Positions 45,314-54,584 of a stretch of DNA of 64,000 nucleotides are shown one piece after another (the first letter of the stretch is position 1; each line of letters begins with the position of its first letter). A program made the position numbers and the translations under genes. This DNA is from Methanohalobium evestigatum Z-7303 (GTDB lineage: Archaea > Halobacteriota > Methanosarcinia > Methanosarcinales > Methanosarcinaceae). A model generated the notes under the pieces. That model did not search any database, was not told where the DNA came from, and saw only the letters and a list, made by a program, of their open reading frames with translations. The stretch spans positions 1,877,423 through 1,941,422 of the forward strand of contig NC_014253.1 in the NCBI RefSeq assembly GCF_000196655.1. Reading direction: 5' to 3'.

Positions 45314-45694
45314 ATGGCAAAGTTTATGGATAAACTGTTTGGAAGCAGTACAAATCAGGCAACAAGTGAAGACGAGTTTACAGACCTTGATCTGAGTAAA
45401 TATGAAGAAGTTATTGATGATGAACCTGCAGAGACCTACATCAGAGTGGGAGAACTTACCAATCTGGATGAACTCAGCCAGTTAAAAAAGGAAATCTACG
45501 ACGGAAATATATTGATGCTGGATATATCCAATATCAAAGCCGATAAACTTCTTCTTGACAGAGCACTTAAAGACTTAAAAGAAGTTGTCACCGATGTACA
45601 AGGTGACATTGCAGGACTCAAAGAAGACCAAGTTCTTGTTACACCTGCAGGTGTCAAAATCGACAGAGACAAAATAATTGGTGGAAAATATTGA
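45314..45694 (+). CDS. sepF: Archaeal SepF-like cell division protein
   Basis: A 126-aa protein. The N-terminal MAKFMDKLFG is the amphipathic membrane-binding helix typical of SepF, followed by an acidic linker and the DUF552 domain (TYIRVGELTNLDELSQLKKEIYDGNILMLDISNIK ... DIAGLKEDQVLVTPAGVKIDR). In archaea SepF anchors FtsZ to the membrane. The ATG at 45314 has GGTG upstream. Its stop overlaps the ZPR1 start (TTGA), so the two genes are translationally coupled. Confidence 0.93.
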   Translation: MAKFMDKLFGSSTNQATSEDEFTDLDLSKYEEVIDDEPAETYIRVGELTNLDELSQLKKEIYDGNILMLDISNIKADKLLLDRALKDLKEVVTDVQGDIAGLKEDQVLVTPAGVKIDRDKIIGGKY

Positions 45695-46314
45695 ACCAAG
45701 AAAACCATTCAGAAAACGGTTTTAGTACTGAATCAAGCTGTCCGCTATGCCATGATAAACTGACGATGCACTGGCAGACCGACCATATACCTTATTTCGA
45801 TGAGATTCTTTATATAACTGCCAGATGCAGCTGTGGATTTAAATTTGCAGACACAATGATTACCACCCAAAAAGACCCTGTTCATTATGAAATAACAATT
45901 GAAAATAACAATGACCTGTACGCAAGGATAGTACGTTCAACATCTGGTACTATCAGGGTCCCTGAATTTGGTATAGCTGTAGAACCGGGACCTGCTTCTG
46001 AATCATATGTTACAAATATTGAAGGGTTATTAAACAGGGTCAAAAGCGTTGTACAGACCGCAGCCAAATGGTCAAAAGAAGAGGAAGAAAAATACAACCA
46101 ATGCCTGGAAATTGAAAGTGCCCTTGATGATACAATCGAAGGTCACCGAAAACTAACGATTGAAATCGATGACCCACTGGGCAACAGTGCAATAATATCA
46201 GACAGAGCAAATTCAAGAAAACTTAGTGATGAAGAAGTAGAAAACCTGAAAACCGGTATGATAATTTATGATGTTAACTCATCGGATATAAAAATCAATG
46301 ATGAGGAATGTTAA
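45691..46314 (+). CDS. ZPR1-type zinc-finger protein
   Basis: A 207-aa archaeal ZPR1 domain. CPLCHDKL near residue 17 and CSCGFKF near 45 form the zinc finger, followed by the beta-rich ZPR1 core with TSGTIRVPEFGIAVEPG and TNIEGLLNRV. In eukaryotes ZPR1 helps eEF1A fold, so a translation-factor chaperone role is a guess. Starts at TTG 45691, overlapping the sepF stop, with GGTGG in the preceding codons. Confidence 0.88.
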   Translation: MNQENHSENGFSTESSCPLCHDKLTMHWQTDHIPYFDEILYITARCSCGFKFADTMITTQKDPVHYEITIENNNDLYARIVRSTSGTIRVPEFGIAVEPGPASESYVTNIEGLLNRVKSVVQTAAKWSKEEEEKYNQCLEIESALDDTIEGHRKLTIEIDDPLGNSAIISDRANSRKLSDEEVENLKTGMIIYDVNSSDIKINDEEC

Positions 46315-46410
46315 ATTATTTTCCGGTTCTGTAATACAGAGAACAAATAGATAGATATATTTGAAGAGATATCCTATCTAAGTTTCAATAAAACAAACTT
46401 TGGTGACAGC

Positions 46411-47850
46411 ATGGAAGAAGAAAATGAGTTGGCACTTCCTGCAAAAGAAAATTTTAGTGAATGGTACAATGACATCCTTGTTAAAGCCGAAATAATGGAT
46501 GTTCGTTATCCTGTCAAAGGCTTATATGTATGGAACCCTTTCGGTTTTTCCATTAGAAAAAAAACTTATTCTATAATCAGAGAACTGCTGGATAGAGACC
46601 ATGAAGAAACCTTATTCCCACTATTGATTCCTGAAAACGAATTTATGAAAGAAACAAAACATATAAAAGGTTTTGAGGAAGAAGTATACTGGGTCACACA
46701 TGGTGGCACATCACCACTGGAAGTTAATCTTGCTCTACGTCCTACCAGTGAAACTGCTATATATCCCATCTACAAACTTTGGGTTCGTTCACATGCAGAC
46801 CTGCCAATCAAATATTACCAGATTGTGAATACTTTCAGATATGAAACCAAACATACAAGACCTCTTATACGCCTGCGTGAAATAACATCTTTTAAAGAAG
46901 CTCACACTGTACATGAAACATGGGAGGATGCTGCAGCACAGGTGGATGAGGCTATAGATAGATACCATGAATTCTACGAACGTCTCTGTCTGCCAGTACT
47001 TACATCAAAACGTCCTGAATGGGATAAATTCCCAGGTGCTGACTACACCATCGCAGTTGATGCTCTGATGCCCGATGGAAGAACACTTCAGGTTGGTACT
47101 GCACATCATCTGGGTAACAATTTTGCAAAAACCTTTGACATAGAATACGAAGACCCTAATGGTGAACAGGTATATGCTTACCAGTCCTGTTATGGTATAT
47201 CAGAACGCTGTATTGCAGCAATGATATCGGTACATGGTGACGATAAAGGGCTCATACTCCCACCGGAAATTGCACCCGTGCAGGTTATTATCATACCGAT
47301 TATTTTCAAGAATAAGGATAAAGAAAGCATTCTTGATGCCTGTAAAAATGTAAAAGGATCTCTGGAATCTGCGGGAGTAAAAACCAAAATTGATACCAGT
47401 GATCGTAGACCAGGTGCCAAATATTACAGATGGGAAATGAAAGGCGTCCCGCTAAGAATTGAAATAGGTCCAAAAGACCTGAAAAATGAATCTGTAATGA
47501 TGGTACGGCGGGATACAGGAGATAAAGAGCAGATAGCGATGGATGAAATCAATGATACTGTTGCAAGTAAGTTTGAATCAATAAAATCCAATCTATATGA
47601 AAAAGCAAAAGCTGAACTTGAAAACAATATCATCGAATGCGATTCTCTTGATGAAATCGAAAACAAGATTGTTAAAGGCATACTAAAGATTCCATGGTGT
47701 GGCCAGGAAGAATGCAACGATGAACTGGAAGAAAATATCGGTGCCGGCATACTCGGGATACCTGTAAATCAGGAAAATAGCAGCAGTTCCCCGTGTCCTG
47801 TCTGTGGTGGTGAAGCAAACACTAAAATATACGTTTCAAGAACATATTAA
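46411..47850 (+). CDS. proS: Prolyl-tRNA synthetase (archaeal/eukaryotic type)
   Basis: A 479-aa class II synthetase. [77 protein letters not shown] (motif 2) and [11 protein letters not shown] (motif 3) are clear. The C-terminal zinc domain has CGQEEC and CPVCGG and ends in the Tyr typical of this type (YVSRTY). It follows ZPR1 and precedes cobT by 34 bases. Confidence 0.96.
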   Translation: MEEENELALPAKENFSEWYNDILVKAEIMDVRYPVKGLYVWNPFGFSIRKKTYSIIRELLDRDHEETLFPLLIPENEFMKETKHIKGFEEEVYWVTHGGTSPLEVNLALRPTSETAIYPIYKLWVRSHADLPIKYYQIVNTFRYETKHTRPLIRLREITSFKEAHTVHETWEDAAAQVDEAIDRYHEFYERLCLPVLTSKRPEWDKFPGADYTIAVDALMPDGRTLQVGTAHHLGNNFAKTFDIEYEDPNGEQVYAYQSCYGISERCIAAMISVHGDDKGLILPPEIAPVQVIIIPIIFKNKDKESILDACKNVKGSLESAGVKTKIDTSDRRPGAKYYRWEMKGVPLRIEIGPKDLKNESVMMVRRDTGDKEQIAMDEINDTVASKFESIKSNLYEKAKAELENNIIECDSLDEIENKIVKGILKIPWCGQEECNDELEENIGAGILGIPVNQENSSSSPCPVCGGEANTKIYVSRTY

Positions 47851-47884
47851 ATTAGTTAACCAAAATCATGGGATGGAGATTTAT

Positions 47885-48958
47885 ATGGAAACGTCTGATT
47901 CATCAATAAACGTTAGTAAACCAAATAATCCGTTGTTTCTCTGTGTACTTTCAAATACAAAAACATCACACATAGAAAAGATATCAGGTGCTGGGAAAAC
48001 CGCTGAATTAACAGATTATACACCTGTGGGTGATGCTGAGATTGTTGAAACAGGTGATATAATAACCGCTCCTATATTACCAATGACTCCCCCTTATGAT
48101 ACACCCACTCCATCCCTTACCACACGTGCAGCCCTAAAACTTGCTGACATACCGCACATGTTTATAAACTCTGGATTGAATTTTACACCCGAGGTACCTT
48201 TTGTTGATATGAAAACCTCTCCCGGAGAAGATATAAGAGAACCTGTTACAGTGCCTGATGCAAAGGATATTTTTGAAAGAGCATACAAAATCGGTAAAAA
48301 AATACAGACAAAAACCGATTTTTTAATGATAGGTGAGAGTATAGCTGGCGGTACTACAACTGCCATGGCTGTCTTAAACGCTCTTGGATACGATGGTAAT
48401 GTTAGCAGCAGTTCATCATTAAATCCTGTTGAACTGAAAACAGAGGTCGTTAAAGAAGGAATGGATGCATCAGGGGTGACATTTGGAAGTCTCAGAGACA
48501 ATCCAATACATGCTATAAAAACTCTCGGAGATCCCATGATGCCTACTGTTGCAGGTGTTGTTACAGGATTTAAAGAATCTAATAATGCATCAAGAGTTGT
48601 ACTTGCAGGTGGTACTCAGATGGCTGCAATATTTTCAGTAATAAAACATCTGGGATATAATACGGACAACATTTCCATAGTAACCACACAATACGTTGTT
48701 AATGACAAAACTGCAAATTTTGAAAAATTAACTACTGAAATGCTTGGCGTTCCGATGGATTTTGTAGACCCTGAATACGGGAAGTCGTCACATCCTGGTC
48801 TTCGTAGATATGAAGCCGGTGATGTTAAAGAAGGTGTCGGTGCAGGTGGAGCCATTTACCTCGCCCGGCTGATGGGGATCCCGGTGGATGATGTTAGAAA
48901 AGAAGTTGAACGTATGCTTGAGATTTTTGCCAGTAAAAAAATACAAGAACAGGTTTAA
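47885..48958 (+). CDS. cobT: CobT-like nicotinate-nucleotide phosphoribosyltransferase
   Basis: A 357-aa protein of the archaeal CobT branch (TIGR00303). It activates the lower ligand base for corrinoid synthesis, which in methanogens may be 5-hydroxybenzimidazole. [24 protein letters not shown] near 155 is the phosphate/NaMN-binding part, with [22 protein letters not shown] and [10 protein letters not shown] nearby. It fits the cobalt importer earlier in the window. The ATG at 47885 is preferred because GGAG lies about 7 bases upstream. Confidence 0.88.
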   Translation: METSDSSINVSKPNNPLFLCVLSNTKTSHIEKISGAGKTAELTDYTPVGDAEIVETGDIITAPILPMTPPYDTPTPSLTTRAALKLADIPHMFINSGLNFTPEVPFVDMKTSPGEDIREPVTVPDAKDIFERAYKIGKKIQTKTDFLMIGESIAGGTTTAMAVLNALGYDGNVSSSSSLNPVELKTEVVKEGMDASGVTFGSLRDNPIHAIKTLGDPMMPTVAGVVTGFKESNNASRVVLAGGTQMAAIFSVIKHLGYNTDNISIVTTQYVVNDKTANFEKLTTEMLGVPMDFVDPEYGKSSHPGLRRYEAGDVKEGVGAGGAIYLARLMGIPVDDVRKEVERMLEIFASKKIQEQV

Positions 48959-48978
48959 AAAAATAAAACCGATGAATA

Positions 48979-49101
48979 TCAAACATATTCTGCAGAAGTC
49001 ATACGTCCACAGTTTCTGCAGAAATACAAGATATTCATACCCAGTACCTGTTTTCTAAGCTGTGTATTACAACTGTCACATATACACTGTTCTTTCTGCA
49101 T
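48979..49101 (-). CDS. Zinc-ribbon microprotein (40 aa)
   Basis: A small ORF read directly from the sequence. It encodes 40 residues, begins MQKEQCICDSCNTQL and continues to YFCRNCGRMTSAEYV, so it has a CxCx2C and a Cx2C pair that would make a single zinc ribbon. GGGGGGATGTGA directly precedes the ATG, a strong ribosome binding site. It lies 15 bases after the stop of another zinc-ribbon microgene on the same strand, so the two look like an operon. Convergent with cobT. Function unknown. Confidence 0.7.
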   Translation of the reverse strand: MQKEQCICDSCNTQLRKQVLGMNILYFCRNCGRMTSAEYV

Positions 49102-49116
49102 ATTCACATCCCCCCA

Positions 49117-49254
49117 TTATGCGAAAACCATTATTGAATCTATTCTGGCTGTACCTTTTTTTGTCCAGTATCTACATATACCACAGTATTGGAAATTTTC
49201 ACTTTCATATAAAGTTTTGGATTTACATCTTGGACATTTGTCTAATATTTGCAT
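49117..49254 (-). CDS. Zinc-ribbon microprotein (45 aa)
   Basis: A 45-residue protein beginning MQILDKCPRCKSKTLYESENFQYCGICRYW, giving Cx2C near residue 7 and Cx2C near residue 24, a classical zinc ribbon, then a basic tail (TKKGTARIDSIMVFA). The start is the ATG at 49254 because GGGGGAG lies 9 bases upstream; the frame is open to 49344, but no such signal exists there. It is followed 15 bases later by the second zinc-ribbon microgene. Function unknown; RNA, ribosome or transcription contacts are typical for such folds. Confidence 0.7.
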   Translation of the reverse strand: MQILDKCPRCKSKTLYESENFQYCGICRYWTKKGTARIDSIMVFA

Positions 49255-49524
49255 ATCTGCAAACTCCCCCTCTGATAAGAGCTTAATAAAAAAGGCTAAC
49301 AATTTACTGTTACCTAATTTCCCCATTAAATAAAAATGTTTCATTTTATAAATAGGTTTTTATCGCATCAAAAAAACCAGAATATCAAATTGTAAACAAC
49401 TTAACTACTATATTATACCTAAACAGTTTTTTTTACGCATTACTAAAATATCAACCACATAAAAATAAATTTTTAGGAAAAAAGGACAAATCATATATAA
49501 AAGAGAAATATAAGTGTTTGATTA

Positions 49525-50331
49525 ATGGATAAATACAATATCGATGAAGATTCGCTGGGAATACTTCGCAGAGGAACATCTGTATATTATGCTGGATCAG
49601 TAATCTTTGCAGCAGGTATTGTACTCTTGATTGTAGGTGTTGCATTTATCATAATGTCCCAGATTCATTACGGTTCAGAACCCGGCAAAATCATCCTTTC
49701 TGTAATTTTTATGGGTGGTGGAGCATCTCTGGTTTTAACCGGTACTAATCTGATGATGAAGCAGACCAAATACGGATACTATATAACAGCCGCAGGTACA
49801 ATTCTGGCTCTGTTGGCTCTTGCTATTTTCTCATCTATTTATCCACAGGGCTGGTATTATCCGACTGTAAGTTATGTTCTTGCCATGTATATTGTAGGTA
49901 TTCTGGCATTGCTGGGCAATGGATTCGCAAACGTGGTTCTCTGGATAATATCCAGCAAATCAGAAACCGCTACAAGAAGTTCGCAGGAGAATTATACAGT
50001 ACATAATGATGAAAGTATCCAGAGGGATATAGAAGAGGCAGTACAAAGCAGTATACAGCAGTCATCCAGCGAATTGAAATTTAAAGACCAAAATGTTGGC
50101 AACGTCAGACTCGGAAAAGCATTCAATGAATCCCGTGGAAAAACCACAAGAGTTAAAGATGATATGAATGAAGCGGATAAATTAAAAAGAACCACATCAG
50201 GAAATAAAGTAAAATCCGGTTCATCAGAAGTTGATAAAATATCATCACAGTTGAGAGAAGCTATGGAAAACCAAACTGCTGAAAAAGGGATTATTGAAAA
50301 AATAAAAGACCGATTTGACAGATATTTCTAA
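49525..50331 (+). CDS. Four-helix membrane protein with long cytoplasmic tail
   Basis: A 268-aa protein. Residues about 20-150 hold four membrane segments (SVIFAAGIVLLIVGVAFIIM; KIILSVIFMGGGASLVLTG; ITAAGTILALLALAIFSSIY; YVLAMYIVGILALLGNGFANVVLWI). The remaining 115 residues form a charged, mostly helical tail rich in Gln, Ser and Lys. I do not recognise it with confidence. It is followed by an actin-like ATPase gene on the same strand, 102 bases downstream, so the tail could be a membrane anchor for that filament. Confidence 0.6.
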   Translation: MDKYNIDEDSLGILRRGTSVYYAGSVIFAAGIVLLIVGVAFIIMSQIHYGSEPGKIILSVIFMGGGASLVLTGTNLMMKQTKYGYYITAAGTILALLALAIFSSIYPQGWYYPTVSYVLAMYIVGILALLGNGFANVVLWIISSKSETATRSSQENYTVHNDESIQRDIEEAVQSSIQQSSSELKFKDQNVGNVRLGKAFNESRGKTTRVKDDMNEADKLKRTTSGNKVKSGSSEVDKISSQLREAMENQTAEKGIIEKIKDRFDRYF

Positions 50332-50432
50332 ATTAATTGGTTTGTAAAAACTAAAAATAAATAATTTATCAAAATAGATTTATAAAAAATAATTTAATAT
50401 AAATTAATAGTTCTAACCAGAAGGTGGTATAA

Positions 50433-51482
50433 ATGGCTAAAGGTCTTGATATTGGAACAATGAATATAATATGTGCAGAGAACGAGGGTGAAGATGTAGT
50501 CTTTACCCAGGAGAGGAACGCTTTTCTGGAACTGGATTCCAGCGACCTTACAAATATGATGCTTGATAGTGCAAAGGTGCTTTATATCGAAAAGGATGAT
50601 AAAATATCTGTCCTTGGAGAAGATGCTTTCAACTTTGCTACAATATTTGGTAAGGAAACCAGACGACCCATGAGATTTGGTATAATAAGCCCTAAAGAAA
50701 AAGACGCTATACCAATGATAAAATTAATCGTTGACAGAGTACTGGGAGATCCGGGATACCAGAATGAAGCATTGTGCATTTCATCCCCTGCAGACCCTAT
50801 AGACCTTGATATGAACACTCTGTATCACAAGAAAATGACAGAAGCTCTTACCAAGAAAATGTCCTATGATACCAAAGTCATAGACGAAGGTCTGGCCGTT
50901 GTTTATTCTGAGCTTGCAGATTCAAACTTCACAGGACTTGGTATCAGTATAGGGGCAGGGCTTACAAACGTAACACTTGCATATATGGCTACACCTGTGC
51001 TTTCATTCAGTATTGGAAGAGGTGGAGACTGGATAGATGAACAGGTTTCAAACGCCACTGGTTTACCAAAAGACCATGCATGTGTTACAAAAGAAAAAGG
51101 ATTCAAGCTTGGTTCTGAAGTTGAAATAGGTGGACCTGAAGGTGCTCTTACTATTTACTACGATGCTCTTATGACCTATGTCATCCAGAACCTTAACAAG
51201 AAACTTGCAGAAATTACACCTCCAAACGTCAAATTCCCTGTTGCTGTTGCTGGTGGCAGTTCAAACCCTCCTGGATTTATCAAGATGTTTGAGAAAAAAC
51301 TGAAAGAAGCAAACCTGCAAATTGACATATCAAACATAAACATTGCAACCGACCCATTGTATTCTGTAGCAAGAGGCTGTCTGATAGCTGCAAGAACCCA
51401 AGAAGGAGAAGAAATGGGCAGAAATAAAAATGCAGATGATATACTGCAGGAAATAGAAGAAATCGGGGAAGGTGAAGAATAA
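50433..51482 (+). CDS. Actin/MreB/Hsp70-superfamily ATPase
   Basis: A 349-aa protein with the actin fold. Phosphate-1 is KGLDIGTMNIICA, the core phosphate-2 segment is GLGISIGAGLTNVTLAYM near residue 170, and the adenosine motif is VAVAGGSSNPPGFIKMFE near 275, followed by VARGCLIAA. It lacks the substrate-binding half of Hsp70. Archaea use such proteins for shape (crenactin, salactin) or other roles. It is preceded by a four-helix membrane protein, and SepF is encoded 5 kb upstream. GGTGG precedes the ATG. Confidence 0.82.
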   Translation: MAKGLDIGTMNIICAENEGEDVVFTQERNAFLELDSSDLTNMMLDSAKVLYIEKDDKISVLGEDAFNFATIFGKETRRPMRFGIISPKEKDAIPMIKLIVDRVLGDPGYQNEALCISSPADPIDLDMNTLYHKKMTEALTKKMSYDTKVIDEGLAVVYSELADSNFTGLGISIGAGLTNVTLAYMATPVLSFSIGRGGDWIDEQVSNATGLPKDHACVTKEKGFKLGSEVEIGGPEGALTIYYDALMTYVIQNLNKKLAEITPPNVKFPVAVAGGSSNPPGFIKMFEKKLKEANLQIDISNINIATDPLYSVARGCLIAARTQEGEEMGRNKNADDILQEIEEIGEGEE

Positions 51483-51508
51483 ATACTTCCTTCTTTTATA
51501 TTTTCTAA

Positions 51509-52117
51509 TCAACGACACGCTCTTTCAAAATCTTCTTCAGAAACATCTCCATCAGGAGTGTTTTCTGTAAAAATCTGTCCTTCAAAACAATAGATTTGTG
51601 CGCCTTTTTTCCACTCATCAGGAGAAAGTCCTGCTTTCAGGCATGTATGCGACAGAAATTCTGATGAGTCAAATCCCTGTTCTGTTGCCACCTGTGGCAA
51701 TAAAAGACCCTGTGAATATCCTTTCTTGGCAATCAATCCGTGTTTTCCCACTTCTACATATTCAGGAAGTTCCTCTGGTGAAACATCAACAAGTTCTGGT
51801 TGTGAAAGAACCGTAACCTCCAGTGTAATTGCATTCATTTCAGGTAATTCTACTGGAGGAAATCTCGGGTCACGTGTTGCTGCAGATATAGATGAATCAA
51901 TAATAGCACTATCAAGCTGTGAATCCGGATATGGATGACCGATGCATCCCCGTAGATCTCCATCCTTTTTAAGAGTTACAAATACTCCCCTTTTCTCTTT
52001 AAAAATTGATGACAAATCTAACTCTGATGGGTCGATCATCTCTCCTGTTTCAAGATATGTTTCAATCGCTCTCCGTGCCAGAGTTACTGCTGATTTTCCA
52101 TCTTCATTTGTTAGCAT
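51509..52117 (-). CDS. AMMECR1-domain protein
   Basis: A 202-aa AMMECR1 domain, marked by RGVFVTLKKDGDLRGCIGHPYP near residue 45, then RDPRFPPVELPEM and GLLLPQVATEQGFDS. The invariant LRGCIG hexapeptide is intact. The biochemical role is unknown. It follows pgk by 21 bases on the same strand, so the two likely form one operon. Confidence 0.92.
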   Translation of the reverse strand: MLTNEDGKSAVTLARRAIETYLETGEMIDPSELDLSSIFKEKRGVFVTLKKDGDLRGCIGHPYPDSQLDSAIIDSSISAATRDPRFPPVELPEMNAITLEVTVLSQPELVDVSPEELPEYVEVGKHGLIAKKGYSQGLLLPQVATEQGFDSSEFLSHTCLKAGLSPDEWKKGAQIYCFEGQIFTENTPDGDVSEEDFERACR

Positions 52118-52138
52118 TTCAAGCCCCTTCTATATTAG

Positions 52139-53350
52139 TTATTTGACTTCTTTTAATATTTCTACACCTGGCAGTTTTTCACCAGCAAGATAATCAATAC
52201 ATGCACCACCTGCTGTACTTAAATGATAAAAGCTGTCTTCAACGCCCATATTAAGGACTTCTGCAGATATATGGCCGCCTCCAACAATAGAATAACTTGC
52301 TTTTGCAGCTGCTTTGATAATTTCACGTGTACCAAGTGCAAACTCTTCGTTTTCAGACACTCCCGCAGGACCATTGAGTACTACTGTTTTTGCATTTTCT
52401 ATTTCTTTAGAATATGAAACAATTGTCTCAAGACCAATATCATTTACAGGATGGTTAGTTGTTGCAAGCTCATTTACACCAACTTCTATACGTTTTCCAT
52501 TATCGTTTAATGCAAGGTCTTGAGGTACTCCTATTTTGTCGTTGAATTTATCAAGCAATGTTTTTGCTCTGTCAATTTGATCGGTATAGCCCTGTTTTTC
52601 AATAAATCTCATATTTTCTTCGCCTATATCGACACCTGACGCTGCAAGCATGACGTTACCCACCAAACCTGTGACAAGAACTCTGTCAACATCATTATTT
52701 GACAGCACATGCTCTATTACTTTCATGGAATCATCTACTTTTGCTCCCCCGAGTACAAAAATAGATGGTCTTCCACCTCCACTTTTACCCAGATCAAGAG
52801 ACGTTACCTCTTTTTCCATAATTCTGCCTGCTCCACTTGGGAGTACATTAGTAAATCCCATTATAGACAGATGTGATCTGTGAGAGACAGAAAATGCATC
52901 ATTTAGGTATATATCAAAAAGAGGTGCCAGTTTTCTCACAAGATGAGTTTTTTCATGTTCAGATACCGGACGTTCAAGACTTTCCTCAGAATAGAACCTT
53001 ACATTTTCAAGAAGTGCTACATCACCTTTTTCCATAGATGATATTTTCTGTCTTGCATATGTGCCGAAGATATCATCAATATATTTTATATCCTGACCGA
53101 GGTATTTGGACATTTTTGAAGCATGCGGACTCATTGTAGTGAAATCATTTTTACCTGGTCTACTCTGATGTGCAAGCAAAACAACTTTAGCGTTTTTCAG
53201 TTCTTTTACCGTTGCAACATGGCTTCTTATTCTCATATCATCAAGTATATTTCCTTCAGGATCCATGGGGGAATTCAGGTCTACTCTAACAAGAACAGTT
53301 TTATCTTCTGTATCAAAGTCATCAATTGTAAGAAAATCCCTATTTGCCAA
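52139..53350 (-). CDS. pgk: Phosphoglycerate kinase
   Basis: A 403-aa glycolytic/gluconeogenic enzyme. VRVDLNSPMDPEGNILDDMRIRSHVAT, AHQSRPGK, NVRFYSEES and LNDAFSVSHRSHLSIMGF belong to the N-domain, and GGAKVDDSMKVIEHVL, NGPAGVSENEEFALGTREI and VGGGHISAEVL to the C-domain. The start is a TTG at 53350, supported by GAGGGAT upstream. AMMECR1 follows on the same strand. Confidence 0.95.
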   Translation of the reverse strand: MANRDFLTIDDFDTEDKTVLVRVDLNSPMDPEGNILDDMRIRSHVATVKELKNAKVVLLAHQSRPGKNDFTTMSPHASKMSKYLGQDIKYIDDIFGTYARQKISSMEKGDVALLENVRFYSEESLERPVSEHEKTHLVRKLAPLFDIYLNDAFSVSHRSHLSIMGFTNVLPSGAGRIMEKEVTSLDLGKSGGGRPSIFVLGGAKVDDSMKVIEHVLSNNDVDRVLVTGLVGNVMLAASGVDIGEENMRFIEKQGYTDQIDRAKTLLDKFNDKIGVPQDLALNDNGKRIEVGVNELATTNHPVNDIGLETIVSYSKEIENAKTVVLNGPAGVSENEEFALGTREIIKAAAKASYSIVGGGHISAEVLNMGVEDSFYHLSTAGGACIDYLAGEKLPGVEILKEVK

Positions 53351-53452
53351 TATATCCCTCGCCTGGGTTTAAATTTGTACCAAATTTTTGCCTACTATTA
53401 TTTGCTGCGGGTTTGGTAAACACTACTGTTATATTTATCTATATCTTTTTGA

Positions 53453-54520
53453 TTACAAACCAATGGATTTGATGAAATTATCAACATCTACATTATTATT
53501 AATTAATTCCATCATCTTTTTAATTTTAAGTTCCTGTTTTATCCGCGCACGACCTATTAAACTTTCCATGCGTTTAATTGTACTCATGGTATCACCGCGG
53601 ACAAGGATTACAGGAATGTTTGCCTCTTCAGCACTACCAAGTACCGCTTCACTGGGACGTAAGTTTCCTGTAAGCACCAGACACTTTGCTTTTGCTTCAA
53701 TTGCTGCAAGCTGTATGTCTGACCTGTCCCCGCCTGTTATCACTGCACAGTTTGGAACTCTTCTGAAGTATTTTATGGCTGAATTAACCTCCATTGCTCC
53801 GACCAGATAACGTTCAACCAGTGTATTTAAGTTGTCTGCGCCTGTAAGCACTTCTGCATTCAAATCATCAACAATATCAGATATCGGAACTGATCGAAGA
53901 GTTATATCCTGTGGAATCACACCAAACACTTTAATTCCTTTTCTCTCAAGGTATGGAATCACAAGTTCTGAAACTTTTTCAAGATTGCTTTCTGGTACTT
54001 CATTCAATATAATACCAGCAATCATGTCAGAATCAGGTACCAGTTTTAAATCACAGAGTATTCTGTCGACTGCATAAATCGAATCATATCTGGTAACAAG
54101 CAGTATTTTAGAACCCAGTATCGAGGCGATTTCCGGATCTGACAGGTTATACATCGCTCCACTGCCGATACCGCCACTGCCTTCTATAAAGACGATGTCT
54201 CTATTTCTGGATATATTCGAATATGCATCGGTTAATATTTTATCAAAATGCTTTTCAACACCCATGAGTGCATCATGGATTAAATTCTCTGTTTGAAGTA
54301 TTGGAGTGATATCACTTAGAGAATCATCAAGACCGAGTAATGTACGGCTTTCTTCTGCATCCTCATCAGTCAAAAATCCGTCTTTATCAATTAACAGATT
54401 TCCTATTGGTTTCATATAACCTATAGAATAACCCCTATCCTTCAAAATCCTTCCAAGACCATTACATATTCCGCTTTTCCCCGAATATTCTTCGGATGAA
54501 CTGATTAATATAGATACCAA
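53453..54520 (-). CDS. BioD-like and DRTGG-domain protein (Pta N-terminal type)
   Basis: A 355-aa protein. Residues about 1-215 form a P-loop NTPase similar to dethiobiotin synthetase (SSEEYSGKSGICNGLGRILKDRGYSIGYMKPIG; EGSGGIGSGAMYNL) and about 220-330 a DRTGG domain (GAMEVNSAIKYFRRVPNCAVITGGDRSDIQLAAIEAKAKCLVLTGNLRPS). This layout equals the N-terminal part of long phosphotransacetylases, without the catalytic Pta domain. It is next to the ADP-forming acyl-CoA synthetase gene, which suggests a regulatory role in acetyl-CoA metabolism. Confidence 0.88.
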   Translation of the reverse strand: MVSILISSSEEYSGKSGICNGLGRILKDRGYSIGYMKPIGNLLIDKDGFLTDEDAEESRTLLGLDDSLSDITPILQTENLIHDALMGVEKHFDKILTDAYSNISRNRDIVFIEGSGGIGSGAMYNLSDPEIASILGSKILLVTRYDSIYAVDRILCDLKLVPDSDMIAGIILNEVPESNLEKVSELVIPYLERKGIKVFGVIPQDITLRSVPISDIVDDLNAEVLTGADNLNTLVERYLVGAMEVNSAIKYFRRVPNCAVITGGDRSDIQLAAIEAKAKCLVLTGNLRPSEAVLGSAEEANIPVILVRGDTMSTIKRMESLIGRARIKQELKIKKMMELINNNVDVDNFIKSIGL

Positions 54521-54584
54521 TATCTGCCTCCCATTAATTTCTGTTACATGAACAATATGATTTAATGTATATGGATTGCATAAT

